From contig JAKOUL010000066.1 of assembly GCA_029776735.1 (NCBI GenBank), forward strand, positions 1-5,542: 5,542 bases of DNA, written 5' to 3'. Below, one piece after another: positions 1 through 5,425 of the stretch (position 1 is the first letter of the stretch; each line of letters begins with the position of its first letter). A program made the position numbers and the translations under genes. The DNA is from Dictyoglomota bacterium (lineage in GTDB: Bacteria; Dictyoglomota; Dictyoglomia; Dictyoglomales; Dictyoglomaceae). The notes beneath the pieces are model-generated. The model saw only the letters and a program-made list of their open reading frames with translations, did not search any database and was not told the origin of the DNA.

Positions 1-1
1 G

Positions 2-343
2 GAACTCCCTGTAAATAAAGCAATTGTGGGAAAGAATATTTTTGCCCATGAGTCTGGTATTCATGCTGATGGAGTAATAAAATACCCAAAAACTTATGAA
101 GTATTCACTCCCGAAGAAGTGGGAGGAGAGAGACAAATTGTCATCGGAAAGCATTCTGGAACTCATGCTCTTATAAGAAAATTCCAAGAATATGCAATTC
201 AACTTTCTGAAGAAGATGCCCAAGAATTACTTAAAAAAGTAAGAGCATTAGCAGTAGAGCTTAAGAGACCTCTATTTGATAAAGAACTTATGTATTTGTA
301 TCAAGACTACTTAAAAGAAAAGGTAGGAAAAGAAGGGGTATAA
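2..343 (+). CDS. Homocitrate / isopropylmalate / Re-citrate synthase family protein, C-terminal part (5' end outside window)
   Basis: The reading frame is open from base 2 to the TAA at 341-343, giving the last 113 residues of a gene that begins upstream; a GTG at base 26 is internal, not a start. The family (DRE-TIM metallolyases) condenses acetyl-CoA with a 2-oxoacid in the cytosol. Seen: [11 protein letters not shown] near residues 14-24 and GKHSGT about 30 residues later, both hallmarks of the subdomain that follows the TIM barrel. The protein stops about 60 residues after GKHSGT, so it lacks the LeuA regulatory domain that binds leucine; this fits NifV/AksA-type homocitrate synthases or the related Re-citrate synthases better than classical LeuA. 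The stop is 3 bases before the next start, and the next two genes encode the matching hydro-lyase. Family assignment is firm, exact substrate is not: homocitrate, isopropylmalate, citramalate or citrate are all possible. Confidence 0.88.
   Translation, partial: ELPVNKAIVGKNIFAHESGIHADGVIKYPKTYEVFTPEEVGGERQIVIGKHSGTHALIRKFQEYAIQLSEEDAQELLKKVRALAVELKRPLFDKELMYLYQDYLKEKVGKEGV
333..338 (+). promoter_or_regulatory. Ribosome binding site of the hydro-lyase large subunit
   Basis: AAGGGG lies 8 bases before the ATG at 347, inside the last codons of the upstream synthase gene. It supports the chosen start and tight operon coupling. Confidence 0.6.
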
Positions 344-346
344 AGT

Positions 347-1600
347 ATGGGAAAAACTATTGCAGAAAAAATCTTTTCTATTCATACAGGTAAAGATGTA
401 AAAACAGGAGATCTTGTCATTGCTAAAATAGATGCTCTTATGGGGCAAGATGGTACTTCTCCTCTTGCTATAAAAGTATTCAATGAGTTAGGAGGGGAAA
501 AAGTAGTAAATGCTGAAAAAGTTTTATTAGTAATGGATCATTCTGTACCACCTCCTAATGAAGGAGTAGCTAATTTACACAAATTAATGAGAGAATTTGC
601 AGAAAAATATGGTACACAGATTACTGAATTTGGGGAAGGTGTATGCCATCAAGTCTTCATGGAAAGAGGGCTTGCAACACCAGGAAGTTTAGTAATAGGT
701 GCGGATTCTCATACCTGCACCTATGGAGTTTTAAATTGTTTCTCTACAGGTGTAGGTTCCAGTGAACTTGCAGCTGCTATGTACACAGGGAAATTGTGGT
801 TTAAAGTTCCAAGTACAGTAAAAATTAACTTAAAAGGAAAGCTCCCTAAGGGGGTAACTGCAAAGGATGTAGTACTCTTTCTAACAGGATACTTTAAAGC
901 AGATGGACTTACTTATAAGGCTATTGAATTTGATGGAGAGATTATTAAAGAACTCTCTATAGATGGGAGAGCTACTATTACTAACATGGCTGTAGAGATA
1001 GGAGCTAAAGCTGGGATCATGCCTTTTGATGAAAAAACAAGGGAATTTTTTGAAAAGATAGGACATCCTCAAGAGAATGGCATCTCTGCAGATCCTGATG
1101 CAGAATATGAAGCAGTATATAACTTTGACCTTTCTAATTTAGAGCCTCAAGTTGCTATGCCTCATACTGTAGATAATGTATCTCCCATATCTAAAATAGA
1201 TAAGATCAAAATTAATGAAGCTTATATAGGAACATGTACCAATGGAAGATTGGAAGATTTCAGACTTGCTGCAGCCTTACTAAAAGGAAGAAAGGTAGCT
1301 AAAAATGTGAGAATGATCGTAGCTCCAGCATCAAAAAGAATCTTGATGCAGGCTTTAAAAGAAGGACTTATTGATATCTTCTTAGATGCAGGAGCAGTGG
1401 TAGTAAATCCAGGATGCGGTCCCTGTGTGGGAACCCATCAGGGAATCCCCGCAGATGAGGAAAATGTTATCTCTACTGCCAATAGAAACTTCAAGGGGAG
1501 AATGGGAAATAACAAAGCATTTATATACTTAGCTTCTCCTCTCACAGTAGCAGCTTCAGCAATTAAAGGAGAAATTACTGATCCCAGAGAATTGTTATAG
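347..1600 (+). CDS. Large subunit of 3-isopropylmalate dehydratase / homoaconitase family (archaeal type), possibly acting as aconitase
   Basis: This 417-residue protein is the catalytic [4Fe-4S] subunit of an aconitase-superfamily hydro-lyase, which moves a hydroxyl group by dehydration and rehydration (isopropylmalate, homocitrate or citrate isomerisation) in the cytosol. Seen: MDHSVPPP at 63-70, GADSHTCTYG at 118-127, GTCTNGR around Cys297, and PGCGPC with Cys357 and Cys360. Cys297, Cys357 and Cys360 are the three expected cluster ligands, so the site looks intact. NRNFKGRMG at 379-387 is the usual C-terminal active-site segment. The length matches the compact archaeal-type HacA/LeuC group (about 420) rather than proteobacterial LeuC (about 465). 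The partner small subunit starts 15 bases downstream and a cognate synthase precedes it. Databases would probably call it LeuC; the lack of a regulatory domain in the synthase makes HacA or an aconitase role equally plausible. Confidence 0.93.
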   Translation: MGKTIAEKIFSIHTGKDVKTGDLVIAKIDALMGQDGTSPLAIKVFNELGGEKVVNAEKVLLVMDHSVPPPNEGVANLHKLMREFAEKYGTQITEFGEGVCHQVFMERGLATPGSLVIGADSHTCTYGVLNCFSTGVGSSELAAAMYTGKLWFKVPSTVKINLKGKLPKGVTAKDVVLFLTGYFKADGLTYKAIEFDGEIIKELSIDGRATITNMAVEIGAKAGIMPFDEKTREFFEKIGHPQENGISADPDAEYEAVYNFDLSNLEPQVAMPHTVDNVSPISKIDKIKINEAYIGTCTNGRLEDFRLAAALLKGRKVAKNVRMIVAPASKRILMQALKEGLIDIFLDAGAVVVNPGCGPCVGTHQGIPADEENVISTANRNFKGRMGNNKAFIYLASPLTVAASAIKGEITDPRELL

Positions 1601-1601
1601 A

Positions 1602-1607
1602 GGGAGG
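1602..1607 (+). promoter_or_regulatory. Strong ribosome binding site of the hydro-lyase small subunit
   Basis: GGGAGG, followed by A, lies 8 bases before the ATG at 1616 in the 15-base gap after the large-subunit stop. It fixes the start of the small-subunit gene. Confidence 0.75.
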
Positions 1608-1615
1608 AATTAAAA

Positions 1616-2116
1616 ATGATTATAAAAGGAAAAGCTCATATATTTGGAGATGATATAAATACTGATTATATTATTTCTGGGAAATATAAATTTAAATCAT
1701 TAGATTTTGTAGAGATGTCAAAGCATCTATTTGAAGATTTAGATCCAGACTTCTATAAGAAGATAACCCCTGGAGACATCATTGTAGCAGGGAAAAACTT
1801 TGGATGCGGATCTTCCCGAGAACAAGCTCCATTAGTAATAAAATATGCAGGAATAGGGCTTGTAATTGCTAAGAGTTTTGCAAGGATATTTTATAGGAAT
1901 TCTATAAACGTAGGGCTTCCTTTACTTGAAGCAGATACTGATGAGATTGATAATGGAGATGAATTGGAGGTAGATCTTTTCAAAGGGAAAATCTACAATA
2001 AAACAAAAGATAAAACTATCTACTCAAAGAGTACTTTCCCTGAGATAATGGTAAATATCTTACAAGCAGGAGGCTTAGTAGAATATTTAAAAAACGAAGG
2101 AGATTTCAAGATTTGA
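1616..2116 (+). CDS. Small subunit of 3-isopropylmalate dehydratase / homoaconitase family (archaeal type)
   Basis: This 166-residue protein is the swivelling small subunit that completes the active site of the hydro-lyase encoded just upstream. Seen: FGDDINTD at 10-17, [12 protein letters not shown] at 61-72 and [13 protein letters not shown] at 86-98, all standard for the family; length is normal for the archaeal-type stand-alone subunit. The loop between helix starts at about residues 24-27 reads YKFK. From family knowledge, this loop is YLRT in characterised methanogen homoaconitase and YLVY or YLVM in isopropylmalate isomerases; the second to fourth positions set substrate choice. YKFK matches neither, so the substrate is open: homocitrate/homoaconitate, isopropylmalate or citrate. 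The ATG at 1616 has a strong ribosome binding site. The TGA stop abuts the next ATG directly. Confidence 0.92.
   Translation: MIIKGKAHIFGDDINTDYIISGKYKFKSLDFVEMSKHLFEDLDPDFYKKITPGDIIVAGKNFGCGSSREQAPLVIKYAGIGLVIAKSFARIFYRNSINVGLPLLEADTDEIDNGDELEVDLFKGKIYNKTKDKTIYSKSTFPEIMVNILQAGGLVEYLKNEGDFKI
2097..2102 (+). promoter_or_regulatory. Probable ribosome binding site of the alcohol dehydrogenase
   Basis: AAGGAG lies 14 bases before the ATG at 2117, within the last codons of the small-subunit gene. The spacing is longer than usual, so translation may also rely on ribosomes that have just terminated at the TGA (2114-2116) directly before the ATG. Confidence 0.45.
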
Positions 2117-3265
2117 ATGTATAATTTCTCTTTTTACTTTCCCATTAAGGTAAAATTTGGAGTAGGACTCTGGGAGAAAATTCCTGAAGAGTCCTATTCT
2201 TTGGGAAGAAAAATATTATTAGTAACTGGTAAGAAACACTTAAAAGAGACTGGGATTTTAGCTCAGTTAGAAAAAGCATTCAACAATTATCAAATAGAAC
2301 TTTATATTTTTGATGAAGTCCCACCAGAACCCCTATATTATGTGGTAGATCAAGGAGCAGAATTTGTAAAAATAAAAGGGATAGACCTAATCATAGGGAT
2401 TGGTGGAGGAAGTGCTTTAGATGTCGCAAAGGCTATCTCTGTAAAGGTAAATCTTCCAGGTTCCATATGGGATTACGTGGGAGATAATAGCGAAAAAATA
2501 ACAGTAAAAGGTCTACCTACAATCTTGGTGCCTACCACAGCCGGAACAGCCAGTGAAGTTACAAAAATCTCAGTATTAATTAACCCTGAGACAAAGGAAA
2601 AACTCAGCGTCAACAATGATAATTTATATGCTACTTTAGCAATAGTTGATCCTTATCTTACATTATCTCTTCCAAAGGATGTCACTGCCAGAAGTGGTAT
2701 AGACGCTTTTATTCACTCTTTGGAATCCTATCTCTCCAGAAATAGTAATATTCTAACTGAACCTATCTCTCTCACTGCTTTAAGACTTATATACAAATAT
2801 CTGCCAAGAGTCTATGAAGATGGTGATCGTTTAGATTTAAGAGAGAAAGTTCTTTATGCCAGTACCATAAGTGGAATCGCTTTTACTCAAACAGGACTTG
2901 GAGGAATTCATGCCATTGCCCACCCTATAGGAGTATTTGCTAATATTCCCCATGGACTTGCTTGTGCCTTAGTAACTTTACCTGTTCTTGAATATAATCT
3001 GGATATATTATCCCGAGAGAAAATCTCTGCTCTTAGTAGATCTGTAGGTGTCTATTCTCTGAGATCTGCCAAAGAAAAAATTCTAATAAAAATAGAAGAG
3101 TTTTTCAAAGGTTTAGGAATAACCTTAGGATTAAAAAACTACGGCATAGATAAAAGTATGCTTCCTATAATTGCAAGAGAAGCTGGAAAAATGGGAGCTT
3201 ATAAAACTAATCCAAGAACCTTAACCTATGAATCAGTAATTGCTATACTTCAAAAGGCTTGGTAA
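2117..3265 (+). CDS. Iron-containing (group III) alcohol dehydrogenase
   Basis: This 382-residue cytosolic protein belongs to the Fe-ADH / butanol-dehydrogenase-like family, which interconverts alcohols and aldehydes or ketones with NAD(P)H. Seen: GIGGGSALDVAKA at 94-106, the nucleotide-binding loop; TTAGTASEV at 140-148; and a full metal site by alignment to FucO: Asp196 and His200 in GIDAFIH, His265 in GGIHAIAH, His279 in NIPHG. The four-residue and 14-residue spacings match FucO exactly. C-terminal NPRTLT is also typical. The length is normal and nothing is missing. The ATG directly follows the TGA of the hydro-lyase small subunit, so it is co-transcribed, although such a dehydrogenase is not a step of leucine, lysine or glutamate synthesis. 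Substrate is unknown; the same fold also houses hydroxyacid-oxoacid transhydrogenases, but those are usually longer. Its 3' end overlaps the convergent gene by 16 bp. Confidence 0.93.
   Translation: MYNFSFYFPIKVKFGVGLWEKIPEESYSLGRKILLVTGKKHLKETGILAQLEKAFNNYQIELYIFDEVPPEPLYYVVDQGAEFVKIKGIDLIIGIGGGSALDVAKAISVKVNLPGSIWDYVGDNSEKITVKGLPTILVPTTAGTASEVTKISVLINPETKEKLSVNNDNLYATLAIVDPYLTLSLPKDVTARSGIDAFIHSLESYLSRNSNILTEPISLTALRLIYKYLPRVYEDGDRLDLREKVLYASTISGIAFTQTGLGGIHAIAHPIGVFANIPHGLACALVTLPVLEYNLDILSREKISALSRSVGVYSLRSAKEKILIKIEEFFKGLGITLGLKNYGIDKSMLPIIAREAGKMGAYKTNPRTLTYESVIAILQKAW
3250..3265. other. Convergent 3' overlap of the two operons
   Basis: The TAA of the plus-strand alcohol dehydrogenase (3263-3265) lies past the TGA of the minus-strand beta-helix gene (3250-3252), so 16 bp are coding on both strands. 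I see no hairpin followed by a T-run on either side of this junction. Confidence 0.9.
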
Positions 3266-3939
3266 TTCTTCCTATCTACAATCTCTAAAACTGGTTTGAA
3301 TTTTACAATAGATCTCTCTGGGATATAGCCTCTAACTGCTACATTAGGATATATAAGTACTTCTTTCCCAATAATAGAGCCAGGATTTAATACTGAATTA
3401 CAACCTGTCTCACTGCCATCACCAATGATAGCTCCCAATTTTCTTAAACCTGTATCATAAACCTTTCCGTCTATTGAAACCTTAACAGTAGATTCGTTGA
3501 TAATCTTTAAATTGGATATCTTTGTCCCTGCACCTAAATTTACTTTATGTCCAAGAATACTATCTCCAACATAATTAAAGTGTGGAGCTTTTGCACCAGA
3601 AAGAAGAATACTATTTTTAACCTCACTACAATGACCTACTACAGAATTATCTCCAACATAAACATTCCCTCTTATATAAGCACCCTCTCTTATCTCACAA
3701 TTTCTTCCAATATAAGCAGGACCTTTAATATAAACATAAGGTTCTACAATTGTTCCTTCTCCTATAAAAACTGGACCTTCAATAAAAACTCCACCCTTTA
3801 AAACACCACAAACCTCTGGCTTTACATACTCATGTAAAAAATCAGGGAGTTTTAAAAGAGCTTCCCATACAAAATTTATACCATCAAAAAGTTCCTTTTC
3901 AAAATCCCCAAGTTCAAAAAAATTCTCTGGTTTAAGCAT
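3250..3939 (-). CDS. Stand-alone left-handed beta-helix acetyltransferase, GlmU C-terminal-domain-like
   Basis: This 229-residue protein has a helical N-terminus of about 45 residues followed by hexapeptide repeats ([IVL]-G-x4 type, such as VFIGEG, AYIGRN, VYVGDN) that build a left-handed beta helix. Within the helix, KAPHFNYVGD (117-126) and NLGAGT (134-139) align without gaps to the acetyltransferase half of GlmU: His120 corresponds to E. coli catalytic His363, Tyr123 to Tyr366, Asn143 to Asn386, with identical 3- and 23-residue spacings. There is no nucleotidyltransferase domain, so it is not a complete GlmU. It probably acetylates an amino-sugar phosphate or related compound with acetyl-CoA, likely as a trimer; the substrate is unknown. 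A GTG at 3960 would add seven residues, but the ATG at 3939 is preferred because a near-perfect ribosome binding site sits before it. It starts 14 bases after metF, so it is co-transcribed with the folate genes. Confidence 0.85.
   Translation of the reverse strand: MLKPENFFELGDFEKELFDGINFVWEALLKLPDFLHEYVKPEVCGVLKGGVFIEGPVFIGEGTIVEPYVYIKGPAYIGRNCEIREGAYIRGNVYVGDNSVVGHCSEVKNSILLSGAKAPHFNYVGDSILGHKVNLGAGTKISNLKIINESTVKVSIDGKVYDTGLRKLGAIIGDGSETGCNSVLNPGSIIGKEVLIYPNVAVRGYIPERSIVKFKPVLEIVDRKNYQAF
3547..3552 (-). other. Segment encoding the GlmU-like core (within the beta-helix gene)
   Basis: These bases encode Leu130-equivalent region codons around residues 130-131, marking the middle of the conserved block (residues 117-143) that carries the predicted catalytic His, Tyr and Asn. 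Listed only as a landmark; it is not a separate gene. Confidence 0.3.
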
Positions 3940-3946
3940 TAGGATC

Positions 3947-3952
3947 CCTCCT
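3947..3952 (-). promoter_or_regulatory. Ribosome binding site that fixes the start of the beta-helix acetyltransferase
   Basis: Read on the minus strand, AGGAGG ends 7 bases before the ATG at 3939, directly after the metF stop at 3954-3956. This is the best ribosome binding site in the window and rules in favour of the ATG over the GTG at 3960. Confidence 0.8.
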
Positions 3953-3953
3953 T

Positions 3954-4820
3954 TTACCACCTTAATATATTTAGAACTTCAAGAATATCCCTTGGCCTTG
4001 ATGCTAAAAAATGTACTCCATCAAGAAGCCTGCTTTCTTTTATCTTTTGGCAAAGTTCTGCACAAAGTTCTATTCCAGCCTTCCTTACATCAACACTTTT
4101 CTCAAGTTTTTCAATAACCATTTTAGGTATTTCAATCCCTGGTACACTATTTAACATATAATTCATCATCTGCAGAGATTTAAATATAGTAACTCCACCT
4201 AAAATCTTTATATCTTTTCCTACCTTTTCCCTAACTTCTTCTATAAGAGGAAGGGAAAAAAATAGCTGCGATTGGAAAAATTCAGCACCTGCCATATGCT
4301 TCTTTTTAAGCTTCCATATCTCTAAATCTAAAGGCTTTATATTTGGATTAAATACTGCACCTAAGAAAAATTTAGGACTTTTATTTAACTTCTTACCAGA
4401 AAAATCCTCACCCTCTTCCAATCTTTTAGCAAGCGCCAAAATATTTACTGTATCCAGATCAAAAACTGGCTTTGCACTTTTAACTATTCCTGTAGTAGTA
4501 TAATCTCCTGTAAGCACAAGGACATTATTAATCCCAAGAGATGAGGCACTTAGAAGCTCTCCAGAGATCGCAACTCTATTTCTATCCCTTGCAGTAATCT
4601 GGAAAATAGGTTCTATACCTTCTTTTAAAAGAAGATAACTTCCCACAAGAGACGTTATTCTTACCCCTACATTCTGAAAATCTGTAACATTTACTGCATC
4701 AACTCTATCTTTTAAAAGAAGCGTCTTTTCTATAAAAGAAGAAACATCCACTCCTCTTGGTGGAGTAACTTCTACTGTTATAACAAATTCCCCTTTTCTA
4801 ATCTTTTCTTCAAAATTCAT
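3954..4820 (-). CDS. metF: 5,10-methylenetetrahydrofolate reductase, MetF of the MetVF type
   Basis: This 288-residue FAD-dependent cytosolic enzyme reduces methylene-tetrahydrofolate to methyl-tetrahydrofolate, for methionine synthesis or the Wood-Ljungdahl methyl branch. Seen: the TIM-barrel pattern with catalytic Glu17 in EVTPPRG, QITARDRN at 74-81, LVLTGD at 101-106 (Asp106 equals the flavin-contacting Asp120 of E. coli), FDLD at 120-123, and Gln185 in SQLFF, the counterpart of E. coli Gln183. From family knowledge, the QxTxRDRN and FDLD motifs are typical of acetogen MetF proteins that work with MetV. Length is normal for the bacterial single-domain enzyme. Its ATG overlaps the metV stop (ATGA, 4817-4820) and no clear ribosome binding site precedes it, so translation is probably coupled to metV. 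In place of the more usual TGDH this protein has TGDY. Confidence 0.93.
   Translation of the reverse strand: MNFEEKIRKGEFVITVEVTPPRGVDVSSFIEKTLLLKDRVDAVNVTDFQNVGVRITSLVGSYLLLKEGIEPIFQITARDRNRVAISGELLSASSLGINNVLVLTGDYTTTGIVKSAKPVFDLDTVNILALAKRLEEGEDFSGKKLNKSPKFFLGAVFNPNIKPLDLEIWKLKKKHMAGAEFFQSQLFFSLPLIEEVREKVGKDIKILGGVTIFKSLQMMNYMLNSVPGIEIPKMVIEKLEKSVDVRKAGIELCAELCQKIKESRLLDGVHFLASRPRDILEVLNILRW
4817..4820 (-). other. ATGA stop-start overlap of metV and metF
   Basis: On the minus strand the metF ATG (4820-4818) shares bases with the metV TGA (4819-4817). The 12 bases upstream lack a recognisable ribosome binding site, so re-initiation by the terminating ribosome is the likely route and would keep the two subunits at matched levels. 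Confidence 0.75.
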
Positions 4821-5425
4821 TCTTGAAGAAGTATCTTACTAAAATCCTTAGGTGGAATAACTCTTAAGAAATCATTTTCAGTAAACTTTTTAGTCTTGTA
4901 AAGAATTATCCAAGGGCATAATCTATCATAAACTTCACAAATTCCATATTTAGAACCACCACATGGACCATTCCGCATCTTCTTAGGACATAACTTTTCC
5001 ATACATAAATTTCCTGTCCAAGAAATCCAGCACTCTCCACAGGCAGAACACAATCTTGCAAAACTTCCAAGGCTCCTCCCAGGTTCAATCTTTAAAGTAT
5101 TAGTAGCGGTAACTACAGGCTTATTCAGATAATTAGGAAGTATTTGAGGGAATCCTCCACAAGTAAAAGTTATTATACTTTCAGCTTTTTCTAGGTTTTC
5201 TTTCTCTTCCCTAAGAATATTTTTAAGAGCCCCCACATTACACTTTTCTTTAGCAAGGTTATATATTCCCATAACTTCTAAACCAAAATCGTCTAAATAA
5301 GAAAAAATTTTCCTATTCTTATCTTCTATATCTACAAAGCTACAATTATCACATGAGAAGATAAAAACCTTATTTCCTTTTAAAAAAATCCTAACCTCTT
5401 CTTTAGATTTAATCTCCAGTCTCAT
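4817..5425 (-). CDS. metV: MetV-like cysteine-rich subunit of methylenetetrahydrofolate reductase
   Basis: This 202-residue protein resembles MetV, the metal-binding partner of MetF in acetogens and relatives, thought to pass electrons to the flavin of MetF. Twelve cysteines are seen: an N-terminal CDNC pair (25, 28), Cys62 and Cys89 (TCGG), and a C-terminal group CSACGEC (126, 129, 132), Cys141, Cys146, Cys155 (NGPCGG), Cys163 and Cys170. The C-terminal block with NGPCGG and GxCEV matches the methylene-tetrahydrofolate reductase C-terminal family (MTHFR_C). The number suits two or more zinc or [4Fe-4S] sites, but the cofactor cannot be read from sequence. It lies between folD (17-bp overlap) and metF (4-bp overlap). 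The ATG at 5425 has only a weak ribosome binding site (AAGGCGG, 9 bases upstream), so it may be coupled to folD. No electron-input subunit such as RnfC2 or HdrABC is in view. Confidence 0.85.
   Translation of the reverse strand: MRLEIKSKEEVRIFLKGNKVFIFSCDNCSFVDIEDKNRKIFSYLDDFGLEVMGIYNLAKEKCNVGALKNILREEKENLEKAESIITFTCGGFPQILPNYLNKPVVTATNTLKIEPGRSLGSFARLCSACGECWISWTGNLCMEKLCPKKMRNGPCGGSKYGICEVYDRLCPWIILYKTKKFTENDFLRVIPPKDFSKILLQE
5409..5425 (-). other. 17-bp overlap of folD and metV
   Basis: The metV ATG (5425-5423) lies inside the last codons of folD, whose TAA is at 5411-5409. The genes use different frames. The overlap, with a weak ribosome binding site, suggests coupled translation and a fixed gene order folD-metV-metF. 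Confidence 0.8.

Noticed and set aside
26..28. GTG at 26 as a start of the first gene
   Set aside because: The frame remains open to the window edge and the family needs a long TIM barrel upstream, so the gene is cut by the window.
881..1072. Minus-strand open frame of 63 codons inside the hydro-lyase large subunit
   Set aside because: It lies entirely opposite a well-conserved gene, has no ribosome binding site that I can see, and its product shows no family motif.
2120..2125. Perfect TATAAT that could be a -10 promoter box at the alcohol dehydrogenase start
   Set aside because: It falls within codons 2-3 of the gene and there is no TTGACA-like box about 17 bases upstream; such matches are expected by chance in AT-rich DNA.
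3547..3552. The landmark entry at this position as a functional site
   Set aside because: It only marks the middle of the GlmU-like block and has no separate function; treat it as part of the beta-helix gene.
3547..3801. Plus-strand open frame of 84 codons opposite the beta-helix gene
   Set aside because: The product is low-complexity (Asn, Ile, Ser, Thr rich), as expected from the antisense of hexapeptide repeats in AT-rich DNA.
3940..3960. GTG at 3960 as the start of the beta-helix gene
   Set aside because: It would place the strong AGGAGG inside the gene and overlap metF; the ATG at 3939 has that site at ideal spacing.
4906..5088. Minus-strand open frame of 60 codons within metV
   Set aside because: It is a shifted-frame shadow of the conserved cysteine-rich end of MetV and has no independent support.
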